Shown here piece by piece: positions 17,581 to 25,780 of a DNA stretch of 64,000 nucleotides. The position numbers and the translations under genes are program-made. Location of the stretch: contig JADJUF010000036.1 of assembly GCA_016717005.1 (NCBI GenBank), positions 1 to 64,000 on the forward strand, in the 5' to 3' direction. A model generated the notes under the pieces. That model worked only from the letters and a program-made list of their open reading frames with translations. It had not been told where the DNA came from and made no database searches. The DNA comes from Myxococcales bacterium. GTDB taxonomy: Bacteria > Myxococcota_A > Polyangia > Haliangiales > Haliangiaceae. The stretch's first letter is position 1. Each line of letters starts with the position of its first letter.

Positions 17581-19416
17581 ATGGTCTTTCGCACTGCGGT
17601 GTTCGCCGCGCTCGCGGCTTCGTTCCTGGCGTGCGGTGGCGGCGGCGGCGGTGGCATCGACGCGCCCCCGTCCGACAGCGCCCCGCCGGTCGACGCGCCG
17701 GTCGACGCGTTCATCATCCCGGTCCTGCGCAACCCGGTCGGGCTGGCCGACGATCAGCTCGCGATGCAGGCGTCGCTCTTGCTCGGCCAGGGCGGCTCGA
17801 TGCGCTGCAACCAGTGCCACGCGATCAGCCGCGATCGCCTGCGCTCGTGGGAGACCGAGTCGAGCGCGGCGGTCAGCAACTGCCTGACCAACACCGCGCC
17901 GATGACCCAGGCCGAGGGCGCGGCGATCGTCGACTGCCTGCGCGCCACGCCGGGCGTCGTGACCTCGGGCTGGCCGCCCCACAACTTCGGCATCTACGCC
18001 ACCGCGGCCCGCCTCGACTGGTTCCTCTACGTCTTCAACCTGGCGTTCGGCCCCACCGAGGGGCCGAACCAGCTCGCGATGTTCCAGGCCGAGACCGCGA
18101 TGCCGCGCGGCGTCGGCGCGCCCTACACCCAGGGCGAGTTCGACATCGTCGCCGAGTGGTTCGCGCGCGGCCTGCCGATGCTCGACGTGGTCATCCCGGC
18201 CGACCCGCCGCCGACCGACTGCACGACCACCATCACCGCCGAGGTCACCACCCACGTCGCGACCATGGCGACCCAGGGCTGGCGCGCGCTCAACCGCACC
18301 AACGGCATCCTGATGTTCGGCTGCGCCGGCGCCGCCACGCCGCGCGACTGCCTGACCACCTACCCGAGCTCGAGCGCCAACGCGTGGAGCGCCGGCTGGG
18401 CGGCCGCGATGCCCAACCAGACGATCCGCGTGCTGCGCGAGAACAACTACAGCTCGAGCTACTGGACCCGCAGCTCGGCCGACGGCCGCTACGTCGCCCA
18501 CGGCGGCGCGGCCGCGGCCAGCCAGACCTACCGCTCGACGATCATCGATCTGACGCGCGACGCCGAGATCCCCGCGGCGGCGCTCTACGATCCCGGGTTC
18601 TTCGCCGACAACTCGGGCTTCGTGCTCCAGGGCGGCAGCGCCAAGTTCTGCGAGCAGTCGCTCCTCGCCAGCGGCCCGGCGACGGTCGACTTCACCGAGG
18701 CCCAGTGCAGCACCACCACCGCGGTCGGGCTGTACCAGCACCTCGGCGCGGTCCACAACGGCGACTACTGGACCGTCGACGGCCAGTTCACCAACGACAA
18801 CGGCGGCCACGGCGTCACGCTCGCGGATCCGTCGTCGACCTTCCAGTCGACCGCGTCGATCGACCTGACGCCGCTGGTCCACACCGGCACGGCGTACGTG
18901 CCCAAGCCCCGCACCCGGATCACGTTGCCGCGCGAGGGCGACGTCGTGATCTCGCCGTCGGCGCGGCTCCTGGTCAGCCGGGTCTCGGCCGGCGCCGGGC
19001 AGTCGCTGTACCTGATGCGCAAGATCGTCGCGACCCCCAACGGCACCGGCTACGACGTGCAGGTTCCGGAGATCGCGCGCTACTGCGTCCGCGGCGCCAA
19101 GCCGGCGCTCAGCTACGACGAGCGCTGGATGACCTGGGAGCACTACGTCGAGGCCAACGACTGGCAGGCGCTGGGCTACAGCAGCGCGACCGACCCCGGC
19201 TTCACCGCGCTGCGCGCCAGCGGCGCCGCGAACGTCTACGTCATGGACATCGCGACCGGGGCCATCCAGCGCGTCACGACGATGCAGCCGGGCCAGTACG
19301 CGCTGTACCCGCACTTCCGCAGCGACGGCTGGCTCTACTACCTGGTCCGCGACAACACCCGCGGCCGCGAGTACGTGGTGGCCAGCGACGCCGCGCTGGT
19401 GCTCGAGACCCAGTGA
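17581..19416 (+). CDS. c-type heme lipoprotein with TolB-like propeller (paralog 2)
   Basis: This 611-residue tandem paralog of the preceding gene has the same plan: lipoprotein signal (SFLACGGGG), Asp-Ala-Pro linker, one heme motif CNQCH (residues 76-80), and a C-terminal propeller with SYWTRSSADGRYVAHGG, LYDPGFFADNSGFVLQGG, LSYDERWMTWEHY and ALYPHFRSDGWLYYLV. The spacer and signal peptide differ, but the core motifs and the Cys positions after the heme are conserved, so the pair arose by an old duplication. Its stop overlaps the start of the next gene by one base (TGATG), tying it to a third heme lipoprotein. The redox partner is unknown. Confidence 0.75.
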   Translation: MVFRTAVFAALAASFLACGGGGGGGIDAPPSDSAPPVDAPVDAFIIPVLRNPVGLADDQLAMQASLLLGQGGSMRCNQCHAISRDRLRSWETESSAAVSNCLTNTAPMTQAEGAAIVDCLRATPGVVTSGWPPHNFGIYATAARLDWFLYVFNLAFGPTEGPNQLAMFQAETAMPRGVGAPYTQGEFDIVAEWFARGLPMLDVVIPADPPPTDCTTTITAEVTTHVATMATQGWRALNRTNGILMFGCAGAATPRDCLTTYPSSSANAWSAGWAAAMPNQTIRVLRENNYSSSYWTRSSADGRYVAHGGAAAASQTYRSTIIDLTRDAEIPAAALYDPGFFADNSGFVLQGGSAKFCEQSLLASGPATVDFTEAQCSTTTAVGLYQHLGAVHNGDYWTVDGQFTNDNGGHGVTLADPSSTFQSTASIDLTPLVHTGTAYVPKPRTRITLPREGDVVISPSARLLVSRVSAGAGQSLYLMRKIVATPNGTGYDVQVPEIARYCVRGAKPALSYDERWMTWEHYVEANDWQALGYSSATDPGFTALRASGAANVYVMDIATGAIQRVTTMQPGQYALYPHFRSDGWLYYLVRDNTRGREYVVASDAALVLETQ

Positions 19417-21050
19417 TGCGTGGGGCGGTCGCGATCGCGGCGCTCGCGGCCACCGCCGCCTGCGCCGATCCGCCGCCGAGCTGCCCCGCGGACGGCACCA
19501 CCGCCGCCGCGCTGACCGCCGCCGACCGCAAGCTGGTGGGCCAGGCGGCGCCGTACCCGGCCGACGGCGCGCTGCGCGGGCGCGACGACGAGCTGGCCCA
19601 CGATCAGGCGGCGCGCCGGGCCGCGGCCTGGGCCGCGATCGAGCGCGCGGTCGCGCCGGTCGCGTTCGCGATCGCGCCCGGCCTGCCGAGCGGCGCGCTG
19701 CCGCGCTGGCACACCTGGTACGGCAAGGACGATCTGCGGCGCCTGTTCGATCACGGGTTCCGCGCGCTGACGCCCGAGGAGCAGCGCGCGCGGGCGCGCC
19801 TGTCCGACGAGCTCCTCGATCAGACCTTCGCGTGGAACCCGACCGCGGTCGACGAGCTGCCGACGTGGCCGCCCGAGCGCTTCGCCGAGTACGCCGCCGC
19901 GGTCGACACGCCCGAGGAGATCCACGGCGTCGGCGGGATCGACCGCGTCCAGTACAGCCCCGGCGCCGCCCGCCACCTGCTGACCAGCTACCCCGAGATC
20001 ATCGCGTGCCTGGGCCAGCCGGCGCCGCCGGCGATCCTCGATCCGCCGACCGCGGGCCCCCGGCGGATGGTGCGTGAGCCGCTGGCGCTGGCCGCGTGCG
20101 CCGAGCGCGCCTACGGGCCCTACTTCGTCGGCGCCGGCGAGCGCCTGACCGCGCGGCTCGACGGCGCTGGCCAGGTCCGGGTCCGGGTCGGCGGCGCGCC
20201 CACCGCCGACACCTTCGACTGCGCCGGCGCCGTGTGCACGGTGGCCGGCGCCGGCCCGGTCTGGGTCACGGTCGTGGCTGACGGCGACGGCGGCGCGGCC
20301 ACGCTGACGGTCGACTACCAGGAGGCCGACCCGACCTGGGCCGCGTGCCTGGCCGGGGCGTTCCCGCTCGACGCCGCGCTGGTCAAGGCCGACTGGCGCC
20401 GGGCCGAGCTCGGCTTCGGCGTGCCCATCGTCGACACCAGCGGGCCGGCCCTGGCGGCGATGCGCGCCGGCGACACCCGCGCCTGGATCGCCGACGGCGA
20501 GGCCGACCCCGGCCCCGAGCGCATCTACACCGCGGTCCTGCCCAACGGCAACCGCTACCGCCTGGCCGGGCTGCACCTGATGACCAAGGAGCTCGATCAC
20601 TGGCTGTGGGTGACGCTGTGGTGGTCGGCCAGGCCCGACACCGACTTCGGCGCCGATCGCCCGGCGGCGCTGGCCGGCACGGTGTGGCGCAACTACAAGA
20701 TGTGCGTCGTGACCGCGTTCGACGAGCGCGATCCCGATCCGCGCGGCGGCGCCGTCGATCCGTCGCTGGGCGACGCGCTGGCCGCGGTCCACGACGCGCC
20801 GTCGTGGTGCTCGAACCCGATGCTCGAGGCCGGCGCCCACAACGGGACCTCGAGCTGCGTCGGCTGCCACCAGCACGGCGGCACGACGCTGCGGGCCGAG
20901 GACATCCTCGCCGACGACGCGCGCTTCCCGCAGGACGGCCGCACCCAGCTCCGCAACAACTTCCCGACCGACTACTCGTTCGCGATCGTCACCGGCGACG
21001 AGGTCGGGCGGATGCTGGCCGACGAGGTCGAGTTCTGGACCCCGCCGTGA
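19416..21050 (+). CDS. Lipoprotein with C-terminal c-type heme motif
   Basis: This is a 544-residue protein. The signal peptide MRGAVAIAALAATAACADPP has a lipobox-like AAC. A large domain without recognised family follows; near residue 481-485 is a heme motif CVGCH followed by QHGG. The aromatic-rich segment LDHWLWVTLWWSARPDTDFG before it is striking. Its start overlaps the stop of paralog 2 (TGATG), so the two are translationally coupled and their products may work together at the cell envelope. Function unknown beyond heme binding. Confidence 0.68.
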   Translation: MRGAVAIAALAATAACADPPPSCPADGTTAAALTAADRKLVGQAAPYPADGALRGRDDELAHDQAARRAAAWAAIERAVAPVAFAIAPGLPSGALPRWHTWYGKDDLRRLFDHGFRALTPEEQRARARLSDELLDQTFAWNPTAVDELPTWPPERFAEYAAAVDTPEEIHGVGGIDRVQYSPGAARHLLTSYPEIIACLGQPAPPAILDPPTAGPRRMVREPLALAACAERAYGPYFVGAGERLTARLDGAGQVRVRVGGAPTADTFDCAGAVCTVAGAGPVWVTVVADGDGGAATLTVDYQEADPTWAACLAGAFPLDAALVKADWRRAELGFGVPIVDTSGPALAAMRAGDTRAWIADGEADPGPERIYTAVLPNGNRYRLAGLHLMTKELDHWLWVTLWWSARPDTDFGADRPAALAGTVWRNYKMCVVTAFDERDPDPRGGAVDPSLGDALAAVHDAPSWCSNPMLEAGAHNGTSSCVGCHQHGGTTLRAEDILADDARFPQDGRTQLRNNFPTDYSFAIVTGDEVGRMLADEVEFWTPP

Positions 21051-21054
21051 CCGC

Positions 21055-22056
21055 TCACGAGACGAACGACAGATCGGTCGCGGTCGGCGTGAGGCCCTTG
21101 GCCGCCAGCCACTCGCTCGAGAACAGGCGCGACGCGTAGCGCTGGGCGCCGTCGCACAGGATCGTCGCGACCGTCGCGCCCGACCCGAGCACGCGCGCCA
21201 GCTTGACCGCGCCGACGCACGCGAGCGCCGCCGAGCCGCCGACGAACAGGCCGTCGTTAGCCAGGAGCCAGTGCACCATCTCGATCGCCTCGCGATCGGT
21301 GCCGGCGAACGCGCCGTCGAGCGTGGCGCCGGCGAAGTTGGCGGTGATCCGGCGGATGCCGATGCCCTCGAGGACGCTCGACCCGGCGGCGTCGAGGGTG
21401 CCGTGGATGACGTGGTTGTAGAGCGAGCTGCCCTCGCAGTCGATCAGCCAGCACTGCACGCGCGGCCGCGCCTCCTTGAGGTAGCGCGACACGCCGGCGA
21501 TCGTGCCGCCGGTGCCCGCGCACGCGACGAAGCCGTCGAGCCGCGGCGCCTCGGCCAGGAGCTCGGGCCCGGTCGTGAGGTAGTGGGCGCGGGCGTTGGC
21601 CGGGTTCTCGAACTGATCGGCCCAGAACGCCCCGCGCTCGTCGGCCAGGCGCCGGGCCACGTGATAGTAGTTGCCGGGGTCGGCGAACGGCAGCGCCGGC
21701 ACCAGGTGCACGACCGCGCCGAGCGCACGCAGGAGGTCGATCTTCTCGGGGCTCTGGGTCTCGGGGATGACGATGTGGCAGCCGTAGCCGCGGGCCCGCG
21801 CGACCAGCGCCAGGCCGATGCCGGTGTTGCCGGCGGTGCCCTCGACGATCTCGCGCGGCCCGCGGGCGCCGCCCAGCCGCCCGGCGGCCTCGGCGTCGAG
21901 GACGATCTGGCGCGCGGCCCGATCCTTGACGCTGCCGCCGGGGTTGAGGTGCTCGGCCTTGCCGAGGATGGTGCAGCCGGTCGCCTCCGACAGGCTGCCG
22001 ATGCGGATGAGCGGGGTGGCCCCGACGGTGCCGACGAAGCCATCGCGGACGGGCAT
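21055..22056 (-). CDS. cysK: Cysteine synthase (O-acetylserine sulfhydrylase) family
   Basis: This is a 333-residue PLP enzyme of the cysteine synthase/cystathionine beta-synthase fold. Seen: GATPLIRI; the PLP lysine Lys44 in NPGGSVKDRAA; the substrate loop EGTAGNTGIG (about 72-81); phosphate-binding GTGGTIAGVSRYLKE; and GGSAALACVGAV near the C-terminus. It makes L-cysteine from O-acetylserine and sulfide in the cytosol. Related beta-replacement enzymes (CysM, O-phosphoserine or cyanide-using types) cannot be excluded from motifs alone. ATG 22056 lies 6 nt after TAGGTT, a predicted leaderless start. It is convergent with the heme-lipoprotein gene. Confidence 0.82.
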   Translation of the reverse strand: MPVRDGFVGTVGATPLIRIGSLSEATGCTILGKAEHLNPGGSVKDRAARQIVLDAEAAGRLGGARGPREIVEGTAGNTGIGLALVARARGYGCHIVIPETQSPEKIDLLRALGAVVHLVPALPFADPGNYYHVARRLADERGAFWADQFENPANARAHYLTTGPELLAEAPRLDGFVACAGTGGTIAGVSRYLKEARPRVQCWLIDCEGSSLYNHVIHGTLDAAGSSVLEGIGIRRITANFAGATLDGAFAGTDREAIEMVHWLLANDGLFVGGSAALACVGAVKLARVLGSGATVATILCDGAQRYASRLFSSEWLAAKGLTPTATDLSFVS

Positions 22057-22062
22057 GGCGAC

Positions 22063-22068
22063 AACCTA
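22063..22068 (-). promoter_or_regulatory. -10 hexamer of a predicted leaderless promoter (cysK)
   Basis: Reverse-strand TAGGTT ends 6 nt before ATG 22056; no Shine-Dalgarno sequence. Confidence 0.5.
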
Positions 22069-22163
22069 CCGCAGGTGCCCGGGTTGGGCGCGCAACATCG
22101 CGAAGGGATTGGGCCATCGCCCGGTCGGCGGCCCGGACGCCCGAGCGAGCGTGGCGACCTGGC

Positions 22164-22204
22164 TTGACAGCGGCCGAGAGATAATGAAAATGACTTTCAA
22201 TATC
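22164..22204 (+). promoter_or_regulatory. Fur-type operator with -35 element
   Basis: 22180-22204 reads as two direct plus two inverted Fur hexamers around a central G: GATAAT, GAAAAT, G, ACTTTC, AATATC. The inner TGAAAATGACTTTCA is a near-perfect 7-1-7 palindrome. A consensus TTGACA (22164-22169) sits upstream, and GAAAAT is 16 bp downstream of it as a possible -10. The operator ends 1 nt before the ATG of the next gene, so Fur binding would block transcription in iron-replete cells. Confidence 0.7.
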
Positions 22205-22205
22205 C

Positions 22206-22949
22206 ATGAAGCGCCTCACCCTCGCCGCCGTCGCCCTCGTCGCCGTCCCCGCGATCGCGCACGCCGATCGCCGCTCGTTCAGCCGCACCTACGAGTACAT
22301 GACCATGCCCGAGGGCCAGACCGAGGTCGAGGTCTACTCGACCTGGGCCCGGGCCACCTGGGACGACGGCGCGCTCGAGACCCACCAGCTGCAGCTCGAG
22401 ATCGAGCACGGCCTCACCGACCGCTGGGACGTGTCGCTGTACCACGCGTTCGATCAGGCGTCGGGCGATCTCATGACCACCGTCCCGATGCACCTGTCGG
22501 CGATCAAGCTGCGCAGCCGCTACCGCTTCGCCGAGCGCGGGGAGCTGCCGGTCGACGTGCTGCTCTACGGCGAGGTCGCGCGCACGTTCGGCGCCAGCGC
22601 CTACGTCGGCGAGGCCAAGGCCGTCCTCGCCCGCGACTTCGGCCAGGTCACGGTCGCGGCCAACCTGATCGGTGAGGTCGAGTTCGGCGGCGAGGTCGAC
22701 GCGACCGAGGTCGAGCTGGGCTGGGCGGCCGGGGCCACCTACGAGCTGTCGCCGACGTGGAAGGTCGGCGCCGAGAGCTGGGGCGACCTCGAGCCGACCG
22801 AGCTCGACGAGACCATCAGCGCCTACGCCGGGCCGGCGGCGTCGTGGGCGGCCAGCGGCGCGCTGTGGGTCACGACCACCGCCGGGTTCGGGCTCACCAG
22901 CAACGCCGACAAGTTCACGGTCCGCGCGATCATCGGGATGTCGCTGTGA
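22206..22949 (+). CDS. Predicted iron-regulated outer-membrane beta-barrel protein
   Basis: This is a 247-residue protein with a clear signal peptide (MKRLTLAAVALVAVPAIAHA). The mature part is made of alternating amphipathic strands (for example HQLQLEIEHGLTDRWDVSLYH, LPVDVLLYGEVARTF, VTVAANLIGEVEFGG) and ends in a strand with a C-terminal Leu, as in small outer-membrane barrels. No specific family is recognised. The Fur operator directly before the start implies expression under iron limitation. The gene overlaps the following mini-cytochrome gene (GTGA), so both belong to the same iron-responsive unit. Confidence 0.65.
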   Translation: MKRLTLAAVALVAVPAIAHADRRSFSRTYEYMTMPEGQTEVEVYSTWARATWDDGALETHQLQLEIEHGLTDRWDVSLYHAFDQASGDLMTTVPMHLSAIKLRSRYRFAERGELPVDVLLYGEVARTFGASAYVGEAKAVLARDFGQVTVAANLIGEVEFGGEVDATEVELGWAAGATYELSPTWKVGAESWGDLEPTELDETISAYAGPAASWAASGALWVTTTAGFGLTSNADKFTVRAIIGMSL

Positions 22950-23245
22950 GGGCGCTGGTGGTCATCGCGCTGGCCACGACCGCGGCCTGCCGCGGGCCGT
23001 GGCTGCCGGTCGCCACCGAGGCCGACGCCGTCCGGGTCCAGCGCCAGGTCGCCGACCTCAACCACGGCCGGACGCTGCTGATCCGCCACTGCAGCGGCTG
23101 TCACCTGACGCCGTCGCCGCGCGATCAGGCGGCCGGGGCCTGGCCGGGCGAGGTCGCCGACATGCAGGAGCGCTCGGGCCTCGAGCCCGGCGAGGCGTCG
23201 CTGATCACGCAGTACCTGATCGCGTTCGCGCCCACGCCGCGCTGA
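22946..23245 (+). CDS. Small c-type cytochrome lipoprotein
   Basis: This is a 99-residue protein starting at GTG 22946, overlapping the barrel gene stop. The signal ends LATTAACRGP (lipobox-like). One heme motif, CSGCH, lies near residues 50-54 with a downstream WPGEVADMQERSGL helix and a final helix LITQYLIAF, the layout of minimal class I-like cytochromes; the distal Met could be in DMQERS. It is probably anchored in the envelope and co-expressed with the barrel protein under Fur control, suggesting a role in iron reduction or electron transfer at the membrane (inference). Confidence 0.68.
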   Translation: MRALVVIALATTAACRGPWLPVATEADAVRVQRQVADLNHGRTLLIRHCSGCHLTPSPRDQAAGAWPGEVADMQERSGLEPGEASLITQYLIAFAPTPR

Positions 23246-23258
23246 CCTCGGGCGCCGG

Positions 23259-23810
23259 TCAGGGCGCGGCGGCGCGGACCGCGACGAACGCGCGGTAGTG
23301 ATCGCGGGTGTAGTACAGCTCGCGCCGATCGCCCGCGACCAGGCGGCGCGCGCCGCGATCGTCCTCGGTCGGCGTCGGGACGGTGTACTCGCGCCAGTAG
23401 CCGCGCGCCCGGCGCGGCAGCCGTCCCTCGCGGTTCTCGAACACCGCGCCGTCCTTGCGGTAGGCGAACGGGCCGCCGCGATCGATCGCCGTGGCGACCG
23501 CGATGACCGCGGCGCGCTCCTCGGGGTCGGCGATCGAGCCGAGCGCGAGCGCGGCCGGCGTGGCCGGCGTGGGCGCGGCGATCGGCGGTGTCGCCGTGGG
23601 CGCGGCGCGCGGCGGTGTCGCCGTGGGCGCGACGCGCGGGCTCGGCGACGGCGACGGCGACGGCGACGCGCGCGGCGACGGCGTGGCCATCGGCGGCGCG
23701 GCCGGCGTCGGCGCGTCCGCGGGTGCGCCGCGCTGGGTCCACCACACCGCGATCAGCGCGACGACCACGACGGCCAGCGTCACCACCTGGTTGCCGCGAC
23801 GTGGCGCCAT
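23259..23810 (-). CDS. Membrane-anchored or secreted ribonuclease of the RNase N1/Sa (barnase-like) family
   Basis: This is a 183-residue protein. It has an N-terminal transmembrane or signal segment (VVTLAVVVVALIAVWW), then a Pro/Ser/Thr/Ala-rich linker with SPSPSPSP and two AAPTATPP-type repeats (about 30-80). A C-terminal guanyl-specific microbial RNase domain follows: FENREGRLP, GYWREYTVPTP (catalytic Glu), RGARRLVAGDRRELYYTRDHYRAF (catalytic Arg and His). It cleaves RNA 3' of G in this family. No barstar-like inhibitor gene is next to it, consistent with an enzyme acting outside the cytoplasm, for instance in nutrient scavenging or predation. ATG 23810 follows TACGGT by 7 nt. Confidence 0.75.
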   Translation of the reverse strand: MAPRRGNQVVTLAVVVVALIAVWWTQRGAPADAPTPAAPPMATPSPRASPSPSPSPSPRVAPTATPPRAAPTATPPIAAPTPATPAALALGSIADPEERAAVIAVATAIDRGGPFAYRKDGAVFENREGRLPRRARGYWREYTVPTPTEDDRGARRLVAGDRRELYYTRDHYRAFVAVRAAAP

Positions 23811-23817
23811 CGCCGCG

Positions 23818-23823
23818 ACCGTA
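23818..23823 (-). promoter_or_regulatory. -10 hexamer, leaderless promoter of the RNase gene
   Basis: Reverse-strand TACGGT ends 7 nt before ATG 23810. It lies only 10 bp from the oppositely directed TAGCAT. Confidence 0.5.
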
Positions 23824-23833
23824 GCAGATCGCG

Positions 23834-23839
23834 TAGCAT
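23834..23839 (+). promoter_or_regulatory. -10 hexamer, leaderless promoter of the DJ-1/PfpI gene
   Basis: TAGCAT ends 7 nt before ATG 23847. Together with the previous site it forms a 36-bp divergent intergenic region, so each promoter's upstream part must overlap the other gene. Confidence 0.5.
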
Positions 23840-23846
23840 CGCCGCG

Positions 23847-24587
23847 ATGGCGCGCCTGTGGATGCCCCTGCCCGACCACGACTTCGACGTCACCGAGGTC
23901 GCGGTGCCGTGGAAGCTCGCGACCGAGGCCGGCCACGAGGTGGTGTTCGCCACCGAGGCGGGCGCGACGCCCGCCGCCGATCCGCTGCTCCTGCGCGGCG
24001 TGCTGTTCGGCAAGCTCGGCGCCTACCCCGAGCCCAAGGCGTTCTACCAGGAGCTGACCGAGGCCCCGGCGTTCATGCGCACCGTGCCCTGGGCCGACCT
24101 CGACGTCGCCGGCTTCGACGGGCTGATCCTGCCCGGCGGCCACGCGCCCGGGATGAAGCAGTACCTGGGCGCGCCCGCGCTGCACGCGCAGGTCGCGCGG
24201 TTCTGGCAGCTCGGGCGTCCGGTCGGCGCGATCTGTCACGGCGTCCTGGCGCTGGCCCGCAGCGTCGATCCGACCACCGGCGCCAGCGTGCTCGCGGGCG
24301 CGCGCACCACGTGCCTGCCGAAGTACATGGAGCGCTCCGCGTACCTGCTGACGTTCTGGAAGCTCGGGCGCTACTACCGGACCTACCCGGCCTACGTCGA
24401 GGACGAGGTCAAGGCCGCGCTGGCCGACCCGGCGCGGCAGTTCGAGCGCGGGCCGCGCACGACCACCCAGCGCGGCACCCGCGACGACGACGACGCGACG
24501 TTCGTGGTGGAGGACGGTCGCTACGTGTCGGCGCGCTGGCCCGGCGACGCCTACCGGTTCGCGCGCGCGTTCCTGGCGCGGCTGTGA
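23847..24587 (+). CDS. DJ-1/PfpI superfamily protein (glyoxalase III/chaperone-like)
   Basis: This is a 246-residue protein with the DJ-1/PfpI fold: LPDHDFDVTEVAVPWKLATE at the start, FDGLILPGGHAPGMKQYL (about 91-108) and the nucleophile elbow GAICHGVLALA (Cys about 133, followed by His). It keeps the longer insertions of Hsp31-like relatives that remove methylglyoxal or act as chaperones; the exact activity is not decided by the motifs. Cytoplasmic. The stop overlaps the GTG of the downstream GNAT gene if that start is used. ATG 23847 follows TAGCAT by 7 nt. Confidence 0.78.
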   Translation: MARLWMPLPDHDFDVTEVAVPWKLATEAGHEVVFATEAGATPAADPLLLRGVLFGKLGAYPEPKAFYQELTEAPAFMRTVPWADLDVAGFDGLILPGGHAPGMKQYLGAPALHAQVARFWQLGRPVGAICHGVLALARSVDPTTGASVLAGARTTCLPKYMERSAYLLTFWKLGRYYRTYPAYVEDEVKAALADPARQFERGPRTTTQRGTRDDDDATFVVEDGRYVSARWPGDAYRFARAFLARL

Positions 24588-25462
24588 CCGCGGCGGTTGC
24601 ATCGCGGCCGAGGTTCGACGAACCTCGGCCGATGTTCGTCGACGTCGCGCTCGCGGCCCGGATCGACGCGGGCGAGGCGGGCCTGGCGCAGGCGGTCGCC
24701 CACGGCGTCGCCTCCACCGGCGCGACCGTCGCGATCGATCCGATCGCCGGCGGCGTCGCCGTGCTGGCGCGCCCCGGGCTGCCGACCAACAAGGTCGCCG
24801 GCTGCGGCTTCGGCGCCGAGCTCGATCTCGACGCGCTGGCGGCGATCGAGGCCCGCTGGCACGCCGACGGCGAGCCGGTGCGGTTCGAGCTGGCGACGCT
24901 GGCGCCGCCGGCGCTGCACCAGGCCCTGCTCGGGCGCGGCTACCTGCTCGAGGGCTTCGAGCACGTGCTCGTGCGCCGGGTGCGCGCCGCCGACGCGGTG
25001 CCGGCCCTGGCCGCGGGCGTCACCGTCGAGCCCGTCACCGACGCCACCGCCGCCGACTGGCTGCGGGTGTCGATCGACGGGTTCGGCCACCCCGACCATG
25101 TCAGCCCGCTCGATCCGCCGATCGACCCCGCGGTCCTCGAGCGCATCTTCGCGGACCTCGGCACCGCCGCGGTGCCGCGCTACCTGGCGCGGGTCGACGG
25201 CGCGCCGGCCGGGATCGCCAGCGCGCGCTTCGCCGACGGCCTGGTCCAGCTGTGCGGCGCGGCCACCGCGCCGCGGTTCCGTCGCCGCGGCGTGCAGCGC
25301 GCGCTCCTGACCACGCGCCTGGCCGACGCGGTCGCCGCCGGCTGCGACCTCGCGGTGGTCACCACCGCGCCGGCGTCACAGTCCCAGGCCAACGTCATGC
25401 GGATCGGCTTCGCGCTCGCGTACGCCCGCGCGGTGCTGCTGCGGGCGCCGGTCGGCCGGTAG
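24584..25462 (+). CDS. GNAT-family N-acetyltransferase
   Basis: This is a protein of 292 residues if the GTG at 24584 (overlapping the previous stop) is used; ATG 24632 gives 276. The C-terminal half is a GNAT domain: acetyl-CoA site CGAATAPRFRRRGVQRALL (about 225-243) and the final strand-helix ASQSQANVMRIGFALAYARAVL. The N-terminal half is a diverged, GNAT-like region (GCGFGAELDLDALAAIEARWH), as in two-domain members. Substrate unknown. A perfect 21-bp palindrome lies between the two candidate starts, which argues for ATG 24632. Confidence 0.72.
   Translation: MTAAVASRPRFDEPRPMFVDVALAARIDAGEAGLAQAVAHGVASTGATVAIDPIAGGVAVLARPGLPTNKVAGCGFGAELDLDALAAIEARWHADGEPVRFELATLAPPALHQALLGRGYLLEGFEHVLVRRVRAADAVPALAAGVTVEPVTDATAADWLRVSIDGFGHPDHVSPLDPPIDPAVLERIFADLGTAAVPRYLARVDGAPAGIASARFADGLVQLCGAATAPRFRRRGVQRALLTTRLADAVAAGCDLAVVTTAPASQSQANVMRIGFALAYARAVLLRAPVGR
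24608..24628. promoter_or_regulatory. Perfect 21-bp palindrome before the GNAT start
   Basis: CCGAGGTTCG-A-CGAACCTCGG has two 10-bp arms around one base and ends 3 nt before ATG 24632. It may be an operator or an mRNA hairpin controlling translation of the GNAT gene. Confidence 0.4.
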
Positions 25463-25732
25463 GCGCGGCCCGGGGACCCTGGCACACGCTTGCGGCGCGC
25501 GTGCAGGTCGCGTCGGCGTGAGCGTGAACGCGCAGGCGGGGGGCGGCCGCGAGCAGGACGCGGCCAGGTACCCCCGGCCGCCGGAGACACGACAGGGCGC
25601 CCCCGCGGACCGCACCTGGCCGACGAGCCGACTGAGAGCCGCACCCGGGAGAGGCGCCGAGACGCCGTGCCCGCGCCCAGCGAGGGGGCGCGGACGGCCG
25701 CGGGAGCGCGCCCTCCAGGGCTTGCCCAGACC
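25463..25732. other. Intergenic DNA, no gene seen
   Basis: About 270 bp of GC-rich sequence lie between the GNAT gene and the repeat cluster. I checked both strands for tRNA-Sec, SRP RNA, RNase P and tmRNA signatures because selD is next door, and found none. Confidence 0.4.
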
Positions 25733-25780
25733 GTAGCTTCTTCGGTCGAGCACCGGTCCACGCGCCGGGAGTTTCGCGTC
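25733..25780. repeat. Dispersed 40-48 bp repeat, copy B
   Basis: 25741-25780 matches 14562-14601 with one mismatch. In copy A the repeat is followed directly by the double hairpin; here a palindromic insertion intervenes. Confidence 0.75.
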
